Of a stretch of 64,000 nt of DNA, positions 57,730 to 64,000 are shown in pieces (the first letter of the stretch is position 1; each line of letters starts with the position of its first letter). The notes beneath the pieces were generated by a model. The model worked only from the letters and a program-made list of their open reading frames with translations. It was not told the origin of the DNA and searched no databases. This DNA comes from Deltaproteobacteria bacterium. Lineage in GTDB: Bacteria; Myxococcota; Myxococcia; SLRQ01. The stretch covers positions 186,001 through 250,000 of the forward strand of contig JARGFU010000003.1 of NCBI GenBank assembly GCA_029210625.1, read 5' to 3'. The position numbers and the translations under genes were made by a program.

Positions 57730-60690
57730 ATGCGTTCCACGAAGAAGCCCACCCTCCTCGCGCTGCTCCTCCTCGGCCTCCCCCTGGCCTGCACCCTCGC
57801 CCCCGGAGGCGGGGAGGAGGGCCCGGCCCAACTCTCCCTCCGGCGCGCGGATCCCCTGGCGGCCGTCAGCCTCGGCCAGGGCGAGGAGCGGGTGCTGCGC
57901 TTCCGGGGGCGCCTCCCACTCGCGGGGAGCCCCCGCGAGCCGCTCGCGCTCGCCGGCGCGCTGCTCGAGCGGCACGGGCCGGCCCTCGGCGCCCGCCCGG
58001 AGCTCGACTTCGAGTTCGTGCGCACCACCCGGGTGGGCCGCGAGGGGCAGGGCGTGGTCCACCGCCTGCGCCGCCTGGAGCAGGGGCTGGCCGTCGAGGG
58101 GGGCGAGCTGATCGTCGGCCAGGACCTCACCGGCGCCGTCACCTTCCTCCGGCATGCGCACCCCGCGGCGCTCCCGGTCCGCGCGCGGTCGCCGCTCAGC
58201 GGCGCCGCGGCCCTCGCGCGGGCCAGCGCCGGCATCCTCTCCCTCCACCGGGCGTGGATCGACGAGCAGGTCTGGGTCCGGGGCGACCGGGAGCACCCGG
58301 GCTGGCACGAGGCCTACCGGGTCGGGCTGCACCACGAGCCCGGCGCGGCGCCGCTCTCGGCCTTCCGCTGGGTCGCGGTGGAGAGCGGCGAGATCGTCCG
58401 GGAGCAGGACCGCCTGGTCCACGCCGGTCCCCCCTGCGTCCCCTGTGACGCCACGGTGGAAGCCGGCTGCGGCCGGCTCTTCTTCCGCTCGCCGCCCGAG
58501 GCCCTCGACGATCCGAGCGTTCGCAACGCCGACGACGTCGACGCCGCCCTCTCGGACTGCCAGCTCTCGAACCTCACCAGCAGCACCCGCCTCGACGGCA
58601 CCTGGGCGAACACGGTCCCGACGGGCGGGCCGAGCGCCCGCGTCTCGCCGCCCTACGACGCCCTGCGCAGCGTGAATCAGCGCGCGGTGGACGAGGTCAA
58701 CGCCTACTTCCACGCCGACCGGGCCCGGCGGCAGCTCGAGGCGCTCGGCTTCCCCGCGGTGATGGACTACTCCCTCGGGATCGACGCCCACGACGACCAG
58801 GTCGGGAACAACGCCTACTACGACCCGCAGAGCCGCGAGATGCACTTCGGGGAGAGCGGCGTCGACTATGCCCAGGACGCCGATGTCATCTACCACGAGT
58901 ACGGCCACGCCATTCAGGACGACATGGTGCCGGGGTGGGGGCGCAGCTACGAGGCCGGCGCGCTCGGCGAGGGCTTCGGCGACTACTGGGCGGCCGGGAT
59001 CACCGACGACGCCTACGCGACGGTCCTCGGGCCGGCCTGCGGCGGCGCCTGGGTCACGACCGGCTGGAACCCCTACGACGGCTCGGTCGGCTCGGGCTGC
59101 CTGCGCCGGGTGGACGGCACCCTGCGCTTCCCGGAAGACCAGCTCTGGGAGGTCCACGACGACGGGCGGATCTGGAGCGGCGCGATCTGGCCCCTGCGCC
59201 TCGCCCTGGGGCAGGCGGTGGCCGACCCCATCGTGGTGGCCTCGCACGCCTACCTCGGCTCGGGCCCCGACTACGTCGATGCGGCGGACGCGCTCCTCGC
59301 CGCGGATCGGGCCCTGAACGGCGGGACGAACGCCGCCGCCATCCACCAGGCGATGTTCGACCGGGGCATCCCGCGGAGCGCCGCCCCGGCGGTCGACACC
59401 GACATGAGCGCGCAGGCCTCCTACAGCTGCGAGAACCAGCGGGTCGACGTGAGCGGCCAGCAGGTCTACGAGGCCGGCCACTACGTCGAGTGCGTCTTCA
59501 CCCAGCCCGGCGCCACCCGGATCCGCTTCCACTTCAGCCGCTTCGAGACCGAGCTGGACTACGACTTCGTCCGCATCAGCGACGGCATGTACAACGAGGT
59601 CCAGCTCCTCTCCGGGACCCCCTTCGGACAGGGCGGGGGCTACAGCGCGGCGGTCGACGGCGACACCATCGTGGCGCGCTTCTTCGCGGATCCGCGGGTC
59701 GAGGCGTGGGGTTTCGCCATCGACGGTGTCTCCTTCCCGCCGATGTGTGCGACCGACGCCGACTGCGACGACGGCCTCTTCTGCACCGGCGTCGAGACCT
59801 GCAACGCCCTGGGCGCCTGCCGCACCAGCGCGCTGCCGGGCCTCGACGACGGGGTGGGGTGCACCGTGGACGCCTGCGACGAGGCGACCCAGGTCATCAC
59901 CCACACGCCGGACGACGGCATCTGCTCCGACGGCCGCTTCTGCAACGGGCCCGAGAGCTGCGACGCGGTCATCGGCTGCCTGCCCTCGCCGGGGCCCATC
60001 GATCCCGACGATGGCATCCCCTGCACCGACGACTACTGCGTGGAGCGCACCGACGAGATCGTGAACCTGCCGAACCACGATCTCTGCAGCGACGGTGTCT
60101 TCTGCAACGGCGCCGAGGTCTGCGACCCCTCCCTGGGCTGTCAGCCCGGCCCCTCGAACATCGAGGACGACGGCGTGGACTGCACGGTCGACGTCTGCAA
60201 CGAGGAGACCGACGCGATCGAGCACCGGGTGGACGACGGCCTCTGTGACGACGGCCTCTTCTGCAACGGCCAGGAGAACTGCCACGCCGTCTTCGGCTGT
60301 GAGCCGGGCGCCGCGCCCGAGGTGGACGACGGCGTGGACTGCACGATCGACCGCTGCGACGAGGAGCTCGACGCGGTGGTGAACGAGCCGGATCATTCGG
60401 CCTGCAGCGACGACGTCTTCTGCAACGGGGCCGAGCTCTGCGATCCTTCTGGCGGCTGCGGGCTGGGCGAGCCGCCCGCGCTCGACGACGGGGACCTCTG
60501 CACCCTCGACGCCTGCGACGAGGAGGCCGGCGCCATCACCCACGCGGAGCTCGAGCGCTGCGATCCCGAGACCGGCGAGGTGAAGAAGGGCTGCGGCTGC
60601 GATGGTCCAGGGGAGAGCAGGGGTGGGGCAGCCCTCGCGCTCCTCCTGCTGGGGCTCGCGCTCGCCGAGCGGCGCCGCGCCGAGCCCTGA
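57730..60690 (+). CDS. Secreted M36-like zinc metalloprotease with CUB-like domain, Cys-rich repeats and MYXO-CTERM-like tail
   Basis: 986 residues. Lipoprotein-like signal (LLLGLPLACTL, Cys 21); propeptide-like region to about 270; catalytic zinc motif HEYGH near 389-393 with the downstream ligand in GEGFGDYW (about 412-419). A CUB-like beta domain at about 575-670. Then five tandem Cys-rich units of about 54 residues, each with a CDDGLFCNG-like core and DDGVDCT-like end (672-950). The tail GCGCDGPGESRGGAALALLLLG... then ERRRAEP is a MYXO-CTERM-type sorting signal (Cys motif, helix, Arg cluster), which in Myxococcota directs processing and surface attachment. Confidence 0.82.
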   Translation: MRSTKKPTLLALLLLGLPLACTLAPGGGEEGPAQLSLRRADPLAAVSLGQGEERVLRFRGRLPLAGSPREPLALAGALLERHGPALGARPELDFEFVRTTRVGREGQGVVHRLRRLEQGLAVEGGELIVGQDLTGAVTFLRHAHPAALPVRARSPLSGAAALARASAGILSLHRAWIDEQVWVRGDREHPGWHEAYRVGLHHEPGAAPLSAFRWVAVESGEIVREQDRLVHAGPPCVPCDATVEAGCGRLFFRSPPEALDDPSVRNADDVDAALSDCQLSNLTSSTRLDGTWANTVPTGGPSARVSPPYDALRSVNQRAVDEVNAYFHADRARRQLEALGFPAVMDYSLGIDAHDDQVGNNAYYDPQSREMHFGESGVDYAQDADVIYHEYGHAIQDDMVPGWGRSYEAGALGEGFGDYWAAGITDDAYATVLGPACGGAWVTTGWNPYDGSVGSGCLRRVDGTLRFPEDQLWEVHDDGRIWSGAIWPLRLALGQAVADPIVVASHAYLGSGPDYVDAADALLAADRALNGGTNAAAIHQAMFDRGIPRSAAPAVDTDMSAQASYSCENQRVDVSGQQVYEAGHYVECVFTQPGATRIRFHFSRFETELDYDFVRISDGMYNEVQLLSGTPFGQGGGYSAAVDGDTIVARFFADPRVEAWGFAIDGVSFPPMCATDADCDDGLFCTGVETCNALGACRTSALPGLDDGVGCTVDACDEATQVITHTPDDGICSDGRFCNGPESCDAVIGCLPSPGPIDPDDGIPCTDDYCVERTDEIVNLPNHDLCSDGVFCNGAEVCDPSLGCQPGPSNIEDDGVDCTVDVCNEETDAIEHRVDDGLCDDGLFCNGQENCHAVFGCEPGAAPEVDDGVDCTIDRCDEELDAVVNEPDHSACSDDVFCNGAELCDPSGGCGLGEPPALDDGDLCTLDACDEEAGAITHAELERCDPETGEVKKGCGCDGPGESRGGAALALLLLGLALAERRRAEP

Positions 60691-60759
60691 GCCGCGCGGT
60701 CGGTCGGAGGACCGGCCCGTGGGTGGCGAGCCCCCGGGTCGGGAACTAGGGTGACGGGC

Positions 60760-61092
60760 ATGGGGGAAGTCACAGCGGGTTCGAGGCGGGCGCGAACCCG
60801 GCGGAAGGGGCGAGGCGGCGCCGGGCCCTCGCTCGGTGGGCTGATCCTGCTCGCGGTGCTCGTCTCCGGCTGCGGGCAGGAGGAGCAGACCGCGGCCTGC
60901 GCCGCGTTCGTGATCTGCGTCGAGGCCCGGGACGAGCAGGGTGGCCGCACCACCGATCTCGAGCGCTTCCGCGAGGGCGGCGCCTGCTGGGGCAGCCGGC
61001 CGGGTCAGACCCTCTGCGACCGGGCCTGCACCCGGGGCCTCGCCTTCCTGCGCGAGCGCTACACCCCGCTGCCGGAGGCCTGCACCCCATGA
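60760..61092 (+). CDS. Small lipoprotein, unknown function
   Basis: 110 residues from ATG 60760 (GTG 60751 is in frame). After a basic stretch, LGGLILLAVLVSGC forms the lipoprotein signal (Cys about 37-38). Four to six Cys (AACAAFVICV, GGACWG, TLCDRACTRG) suggest disulfides in a short exported domain. No family recognised. It overlaps the next gene by ATGA. Confidence 0.55.
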   Translation: MGEVTAGSRRARTRRKGRGGAGPSLGGLILLAVLVSGCGQEEQTAACAAFVICVEARDEQGGRTTDLERFREGGACWGSRPGQTLCDRACTRGLAFLRERYTPLPEACTP

Positions 61093-61664
61093 GGTCCCTC
61101 GGTCGATTGCTGGCCCTGGGGGTGGCCCTCGGGATGGTCGGCGCCGCGCTGGCGCACCTCCCGGCGATCCTCCAGACCGAGTACGAGCTCGAGCGGCCGG
61201 AGATCAGCTGGGCCCTCTACGGCGATATGCCGGAGGGGAGCGAGGTCTACACCCTGCGACTGACCTACGAGGAGGGCTTCGCCCTGCCGATGGAGCTGCT
61301 GATCCCCCACCGGCGCTCGCTCGGAGACTTCCGTCCGGCCTACGCGGTGGTGGGGCCCGGCCTGCCGGCGCCCACCGCGGGCGAGCTCGCCTTGCTCCCG
61401 CGGGCTCCGCCGGCCGGCGCCGGTGTCTTCCTCGAGCTCGACGACGATGGCGAGCGGCTGGTGATCTTCGAGAGCTTCATGCGCCGGATGTTCTGGTCCA
61501 CCGGGCCCATGGCCCTGGCCCTCGAGGCCGGCGACTTCGAGATCTGGATCTGGTCCCCCGACGGCATCCCCGGGGAGTTCGTCTTCGGCATGGGCGTGGA
61601 GGAGGACTTCTCCGGCGGCGGCTGGGGGAAGGTCTTCGATGACTGGTCGACCTACAACTACTAG
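61089..61664 (+). CDS. Secreted protein, unknown function
   Basis: 191 residues. MRSLGRLLALGVALGMVGAALA is a signal peptide. The mature domain is beta-rich without cysteines and contains acidic and aromatic patches (ISWALYGDMPEGSE, FEIWIWSPDG). No family recognised. It overlaps its neighbours by 4 and 26 bases, so the three genes after the protease are probably one unit. Confidence 0.65.
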   Translation: MRSLGRLLALGVALGMVGAALAHLPAILQTEYELERPEISWALYGDMPEGSEVYTLRLTYEEGFALPMELLIPHRRSLGDFRPAYAVVGPGLPAPTAGELALLPRAPPAGAGVFLELDDDGERLVIFESFMRRMFWSTGPMALALEAGDFEIWIWSPDGIPGEFVFGMGVEEDFSGGGWGKVFDDWSTYNY

Positions 61665-62190
61665 GGCGCTGTCCCTGGCCCTGATCCTCGCGGCTGCCGC
61701 GGTGGGCCTCGCGGGCGAGGCGCGCGCCGAGCGCCCGGCGCTCGCCGAAGCCTCGCGCTTCACGGTCGGCGGGGCCCTGGAGGTCGATCTGGTCGGCCTG
61801 GCCTACGGCCTGCGACCGGAGCTGCTCTGGCGGCCCTTCGCCCCGGACGGGGCGGGGCAGCTGCGGGTGGCCCTCGGCCTCCTGCCGGGGCCCGAGTACT
61901 TCTTCCTGCCTCTCGACCTCGGCTGGCGCTGGCGGTGGGGGAGGGCATGGCGGGTCTCGCCGGTGCTCGGCCTCGGCCTCGAGCGGCAGCACTTCTTCGT
62001 CGGGGACGCGCCGCCGGTCGCCCGAACCTCCCTCTACCTGGAGCTGGGGGCGGCCGTGCGGATCGACCGGCGCATGCGCGCGGGGCTGACCGTCGCCCCC
62101 GACCTCTCGCTCTGGCACGAGCCCGGCTTCGGCCTGGCGGTGCAGGCGACCTTCGGCTTCGATCTGGGCAAGGGAGGCGAGGCCGACTAG
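61639..62190 (+). CDS. Predicted outer-membrane beta-barrel protein
   Basis: 183 residues. Signal peptide ending near AEARAERP (about 29), then alternating hydrophobic/polar strands with aromatic girdles (VGGALEVDLVGLAYGLRPELLWRPF, LPLDLGWRWRWG split across the length) and a terminal hydrophobic-ending strand QATFGFDLGKG. The pattern suits a small eight-stranded barrel; the family is not identified. It overlaps the previous gene by 26 bases. Confidence 0.6.
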   Translation: MTGRPTTTRALSLALILAAAAVGLAGEARAERPALAEASRFTVGGALEVDLVGLAYGLRPELLWRPFAPDGAGQLRVALGLLPGPEYFFLPLDLGWRWRWGRAWRVSPVLGLGLERQHFFVGDAPPVARTSLYLELGAAVRIDRRMRAGLTVAPDLSLWHEPGFGLAVQATFGFDLGKGGEAD

Positions 62191-62200
62191 AGCTGGTCCC

Positions 62201-63316
62201 GTGTTCGGGACCCTCCTCACCGTCGCCTTCCTCCTCCTGCTCGGCCACGTCCTCTGGCGCGCTGCCTCGCTGCCGTGGCTCGCCCGCCTGCGCCGACGCC
62301 ACTTCTGGATCGCCGGGGGCGGGCTGACCCTGATCTTCGTCCTGGGGCGCTTCGTCGGTCACGACGGGGAGGGCGCCCTGGCCGCGACCCTCGAGCTCCT
62401 GGGGATGAACCTCCTGGGCACGGTCTTCCTGCTCTGGGCGGCGCTGCTGGTGGCCGAGCTGCTCACCGGCTTCGGCTGGCTCCTGCGCCGGCGAGCCCCC
62501 GCCGTGCGCGCGGCGGCCCTGGGCGCGGGCGCGCTGCTGGCGGTGGTCGCGATGGTCCAGGGGCTGCGCGCGCCGGCCGTGGTCGAGCACGAGGTGGCGC
62601 TCGAGGGGCTGGCGCCGGAGCTGGACGGCCTGCGCGTCGTCGCCGTCTCGGACGCGCACCTCGGCTCGCAGCTCGGCGCCGGCTGGCTCGCGCCCCGCGT
62701 CGCCACGGTGCAGGCCCTCGAGCCGGATCTGATCCTCCTGCTCGGCGACATCTTCGAGGGGCACGGGGCGCCACCCGGGGTGGCCCGGCAGCTCGCCGGG
62801 CTCCGGGCGCCGCTGGGGAAGCTCTTCGTCGAGGGCAACCACGACTCGCGGCAGCGCCACGGGGGGGAGGGCTTCCACGCGCTCCTGGAGGGGGCCGGCT
62901 TCCGCTTCCTCGCCGATCGGAGCGTGGTGCTCGAGGGCGGCCTGGTGGTGGCCGGCGTGACGAGCACCACCCACCGGGCGCGGGGGCACGACGACTCGGA
63001 TCCCCTGGGAGAGACCCTCGCCGCCCTCCCGGGCGGTCCGACGATCCTGCTCTCCCACGCGCCCTGGGAGGTGGAGCGGGCGGCCGAGGCGGGGGTCGAC
63101 CTGATGCTCTCGGGGCACACCCACGGGGGGCAGATCTGGCCCTTCTCCTATCTGGTCGCCACGCGCTACGCGCACCTGGTCGGCCGGCACCGGGTCGGCG
63201 GCCTGGAGCTGATCATCAGCCGGGGCCTGGGCACCTGGGGGCCGCGGATGCGGCTCTGGCCGCAGGGCGAGATCCTCCTGCTGACCCTGCGCCCGGCGCA
63301 GCGAGGCCCGGGCTAG
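62201..63316 (+). CDS. Membrane-anchored calcineurin-like metallophosphoesterase
   Basis: 371 residues. Four N-terminal helices (to about 125) then a phosphoesterase domain with every metal motif: DAHLG (Asp/His about 151-153), LLGDIFEGH, VEGNHDSR, LLSHAPW and SGHTHGGQIWP. This resembles YaeI-type phosphodiesterases that act on membrane-linked substrates such as UDP-diacylglucosamine or lipid phosphates; substrate here unproven. Start is GTG 62201. It shares CTAG stop bases with the convergent edge gene. Confidence 0.85.
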   Translation: MFGTLLTVAFLLLLGHVLWRAASLPWLARLRRRHFWIAGGGLTLIFVLGRFVGHDGEGALAATLELLGMNLLGTVFLLWAALLVAELLTGFGWLLRRRAPAVRAAALGAGALLAVVAMVQGLRAPAVVEHEVALEGLAPELDGLRVVAVSDAHLGSQLGAGWLAPRVATVQALEPDLILLLGDIFEGHGAPPGVARQLAGLRAPLGKLFVEGNHDSRQRHGGEGFHALLEGAGFRFLADRSVVLEGGLVVAGVTSTTHRARGHDDSDPLGETLAALPGGPTILLSHAPWEVERAAEAGVDLMLSGHTHGGQIWPFSYLVATRYAHLVGRHRVGGLELIISRGLGTWGPRMRLWPQGEILLLTLRPAQRGPG

Positions 63317-64000
63317 TCCGCGCGCAGGCGCCGCCGCTGCAGCTGACGCCAGGCCTTCGCCAGGGGCTCGCGGGGCTCCCCCGCGTGGTCGCGCAGCCCG
63401 AGGTTGGCGCGGGTCTTGAGGGCGAGCTCCCCCGGCCAGCCGTCCACCACGTTGCGGGAGGCGGCGACCAGCGCGCACCAGCCGGGCTCGCCACCGCAGT
63501 CGTATTCGTTGGGGATGGTGGAGCAGGCCCCGGCCAGCCCGCCCGGGAGCAGGTCACGGTTCGACCACCAGGTGAGCAGGTCGCTGGCGTGGGCGTCGGC
63601 CTCGGCGACGATCCACTCGAGGTAGGCGGCCTGGGCCTCGGCCGAGCCGCGGGCGTGCGAGACGCAGGGGCCGGTGTTCGCGTCGAGGGCGTAGCGGATC
63701 TCCTCGGCGGGCCAGCCGGTCGCGGCGATGACCAGGGGCGCCTCGACCCGCGAGGTGATCGCGCTGAGGTAGTCGGCGGGGAGGTCGGCCGGATCCACCA
63801 GCGCCGGGTGGTCGAAGGGGTAGGTCACCAGCGCCAGGCGATCCATCTTCAGGCCCGAGAGGGAGGTCAGGTTCGCCTCGCGGGCGGCCGCGGCGGCGGC
63901 GAAGCAGACCTCGGCGGGATCCTCGCAGGCGGGGTCCAGGCCGTGGAGGGTCTCGGCGACCAGGGAGGGGAAGACCACCAGGTCGGGGTGGCGGACCTTC
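63313..64000 (-). CDS. Possible glycoside-hydrolase-like protein, C-terminal part (5' end outside window)
   Basis: The minus-strand frame is open to the right edge; about 229 codons remain. Visible segments LVVFPSLVAETLHGLD, LALVTYPFDHPAL and APLVIAATGWPAEEIRY resemble the C-terminal strands of TIM-barrel glycosidases, where IaETGWP carries a catalytic Glu; here ATGW has Ala instead. Four Cys lie in CSTIPNEYDCGGEPGWC and earlier. It is tentatively secreted or carbohydrate-related; the N-terminus is needed to decide. Confidence 0.45.
   Translation of the reverse strand, partial: KVRHPDLVVFPSLVAETLHGLDPACEDPAEVCFAAAAAAREANLTSLSGLKMDRLALVTYPFDHPALVDPADLPADYLSAITSRVEAPLVIAATGWPAEEIRYALDANTGPCVSHARGSAEAQAAYLEWIVAEADAHASDLLTWWSNRDLLPGGLAGACSTIPNEYDCGGEPGWCALVAASRNVVDGWPGELALKTRANLGLRDHAGEPREPLAKAWRQLQRRRLRAD

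Noticed and set aside
56680-60543. 1287-codon minus-strand frame joining antisense protease sequence to the amidotransferase
   Set aside because: Only the last 289 codons are real (start MCRVFGF at 57549); the rest is antisense of the protease.
1-64000. tRNA, rRNA, CRISPR, riboswitch or prophage features
   Set aside because: Looked for on both strands; no cloverleaf, conserved rRNA segment, repeat-spacer array, known riboswitch core or phage gene cluster was recognised by eye. A covariance-model scan would be decisive.

Overview
The window is uniformly GC-rich, densely packed bacterial chromosome, most consistent with a myxobacterium-like deltaproteobacterium (Myxococcota). Evidence for that placement: a secreted metalloprotease ending in a MYXO-CTERM-like tail (GCGC motif, one hydrophobic helix, Arg cluster), a 1345-residue pseudo-receiver/coiled-coil protein built like Myxococcus AglZ, an IgGFc-binding-domain lipoprotein, and a sigma-54 promoter in front of an exopolysaccharide gene. 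No rRNA, tRNA, CRISPR array, prophage or insertion sequence was seen.

Layout. 0-2.2 kb: end of a TPR protein, then purD-purE. 2.2-18.6 kb: a surface-polysaccharide locus with a shortened flippase, glycosyltransferases, a split Alg14/Alg13 pair, a Wzz-like protein, two Wzy/WaaL-family proteins (one fused to a very large extracytoplasmic region), a full flippase, the polyprenyl-phosphate sugar-1-phosphate transferase, a Gfo/Idh oxidoreductase, a DegT sugar aminotransferase, two methyltransferases and a GT4 glycosyltransferase. 18.6-23.2 kb: lptG-lptF, a YrdC/TsaC protein, hemB, a DUF4177 protein and an RDD membrane protein. 23.3-27.2 kb: an orphan secreted protein, a NatAB-like ABC exporter and infA. 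27.3-34 kb: the AglZ-like protein and the IgGFc-binding lipoprotein. 34-40 kb: an MFE-2-type dehydrogenase, a HAMP-GAF-GGDEF cyclase, a membrane-anchored zinc peptidase, a class II glutamine amidotransferase and mgtE.

40-48.8 kb: a cell-envelope/division housekeeping set (DUF167, DivIVA, lipase-like hydrolase, proC, then yggT, yggS, maf) split in two by a three-subunit FAD/[2Fe-2S] amine dehydrogenase operon and a divergent YfbK-like VWA gene. 48.8-56.6 kb: a GAF-GGDEF cyclase, hisS, a TlpA-like thioredoxin, a lipoprotein, pdxJ, fused nnrE/nnrD, tsaE and a glycine-rich RRM protein. 56.7-64 kb: a second class II amidotransferase, the MYXO-CTERM metalloprotease, small envelope proteins, a metallophosphoesterase and a partial gene at the right edge.

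Signals beyond genes: four intergenic copies of a hexanucleotide-periodic element (CGTGNA units ending CGGG, preceded by GGAGAR-like bases); a long inverted GGCTCAC repeat; a 58-base AT-rich island between inverted copies of the hexamer element; an exact sigma-54 consensus with a TTGACA-N5-TGTCAA palindrome; a palindromic operator-like site over the promoter of the MFE-2-type gene; and four convergent gene pairs sharing one CTAG as both stop codons. The strongest candidates for something undescribed are the polysaccharide polymerase/ligase fused to a degenerate trypsin-like domain, thrombospondin-3 repeat and propeller-like tail, and the CGTGNA repeat family.
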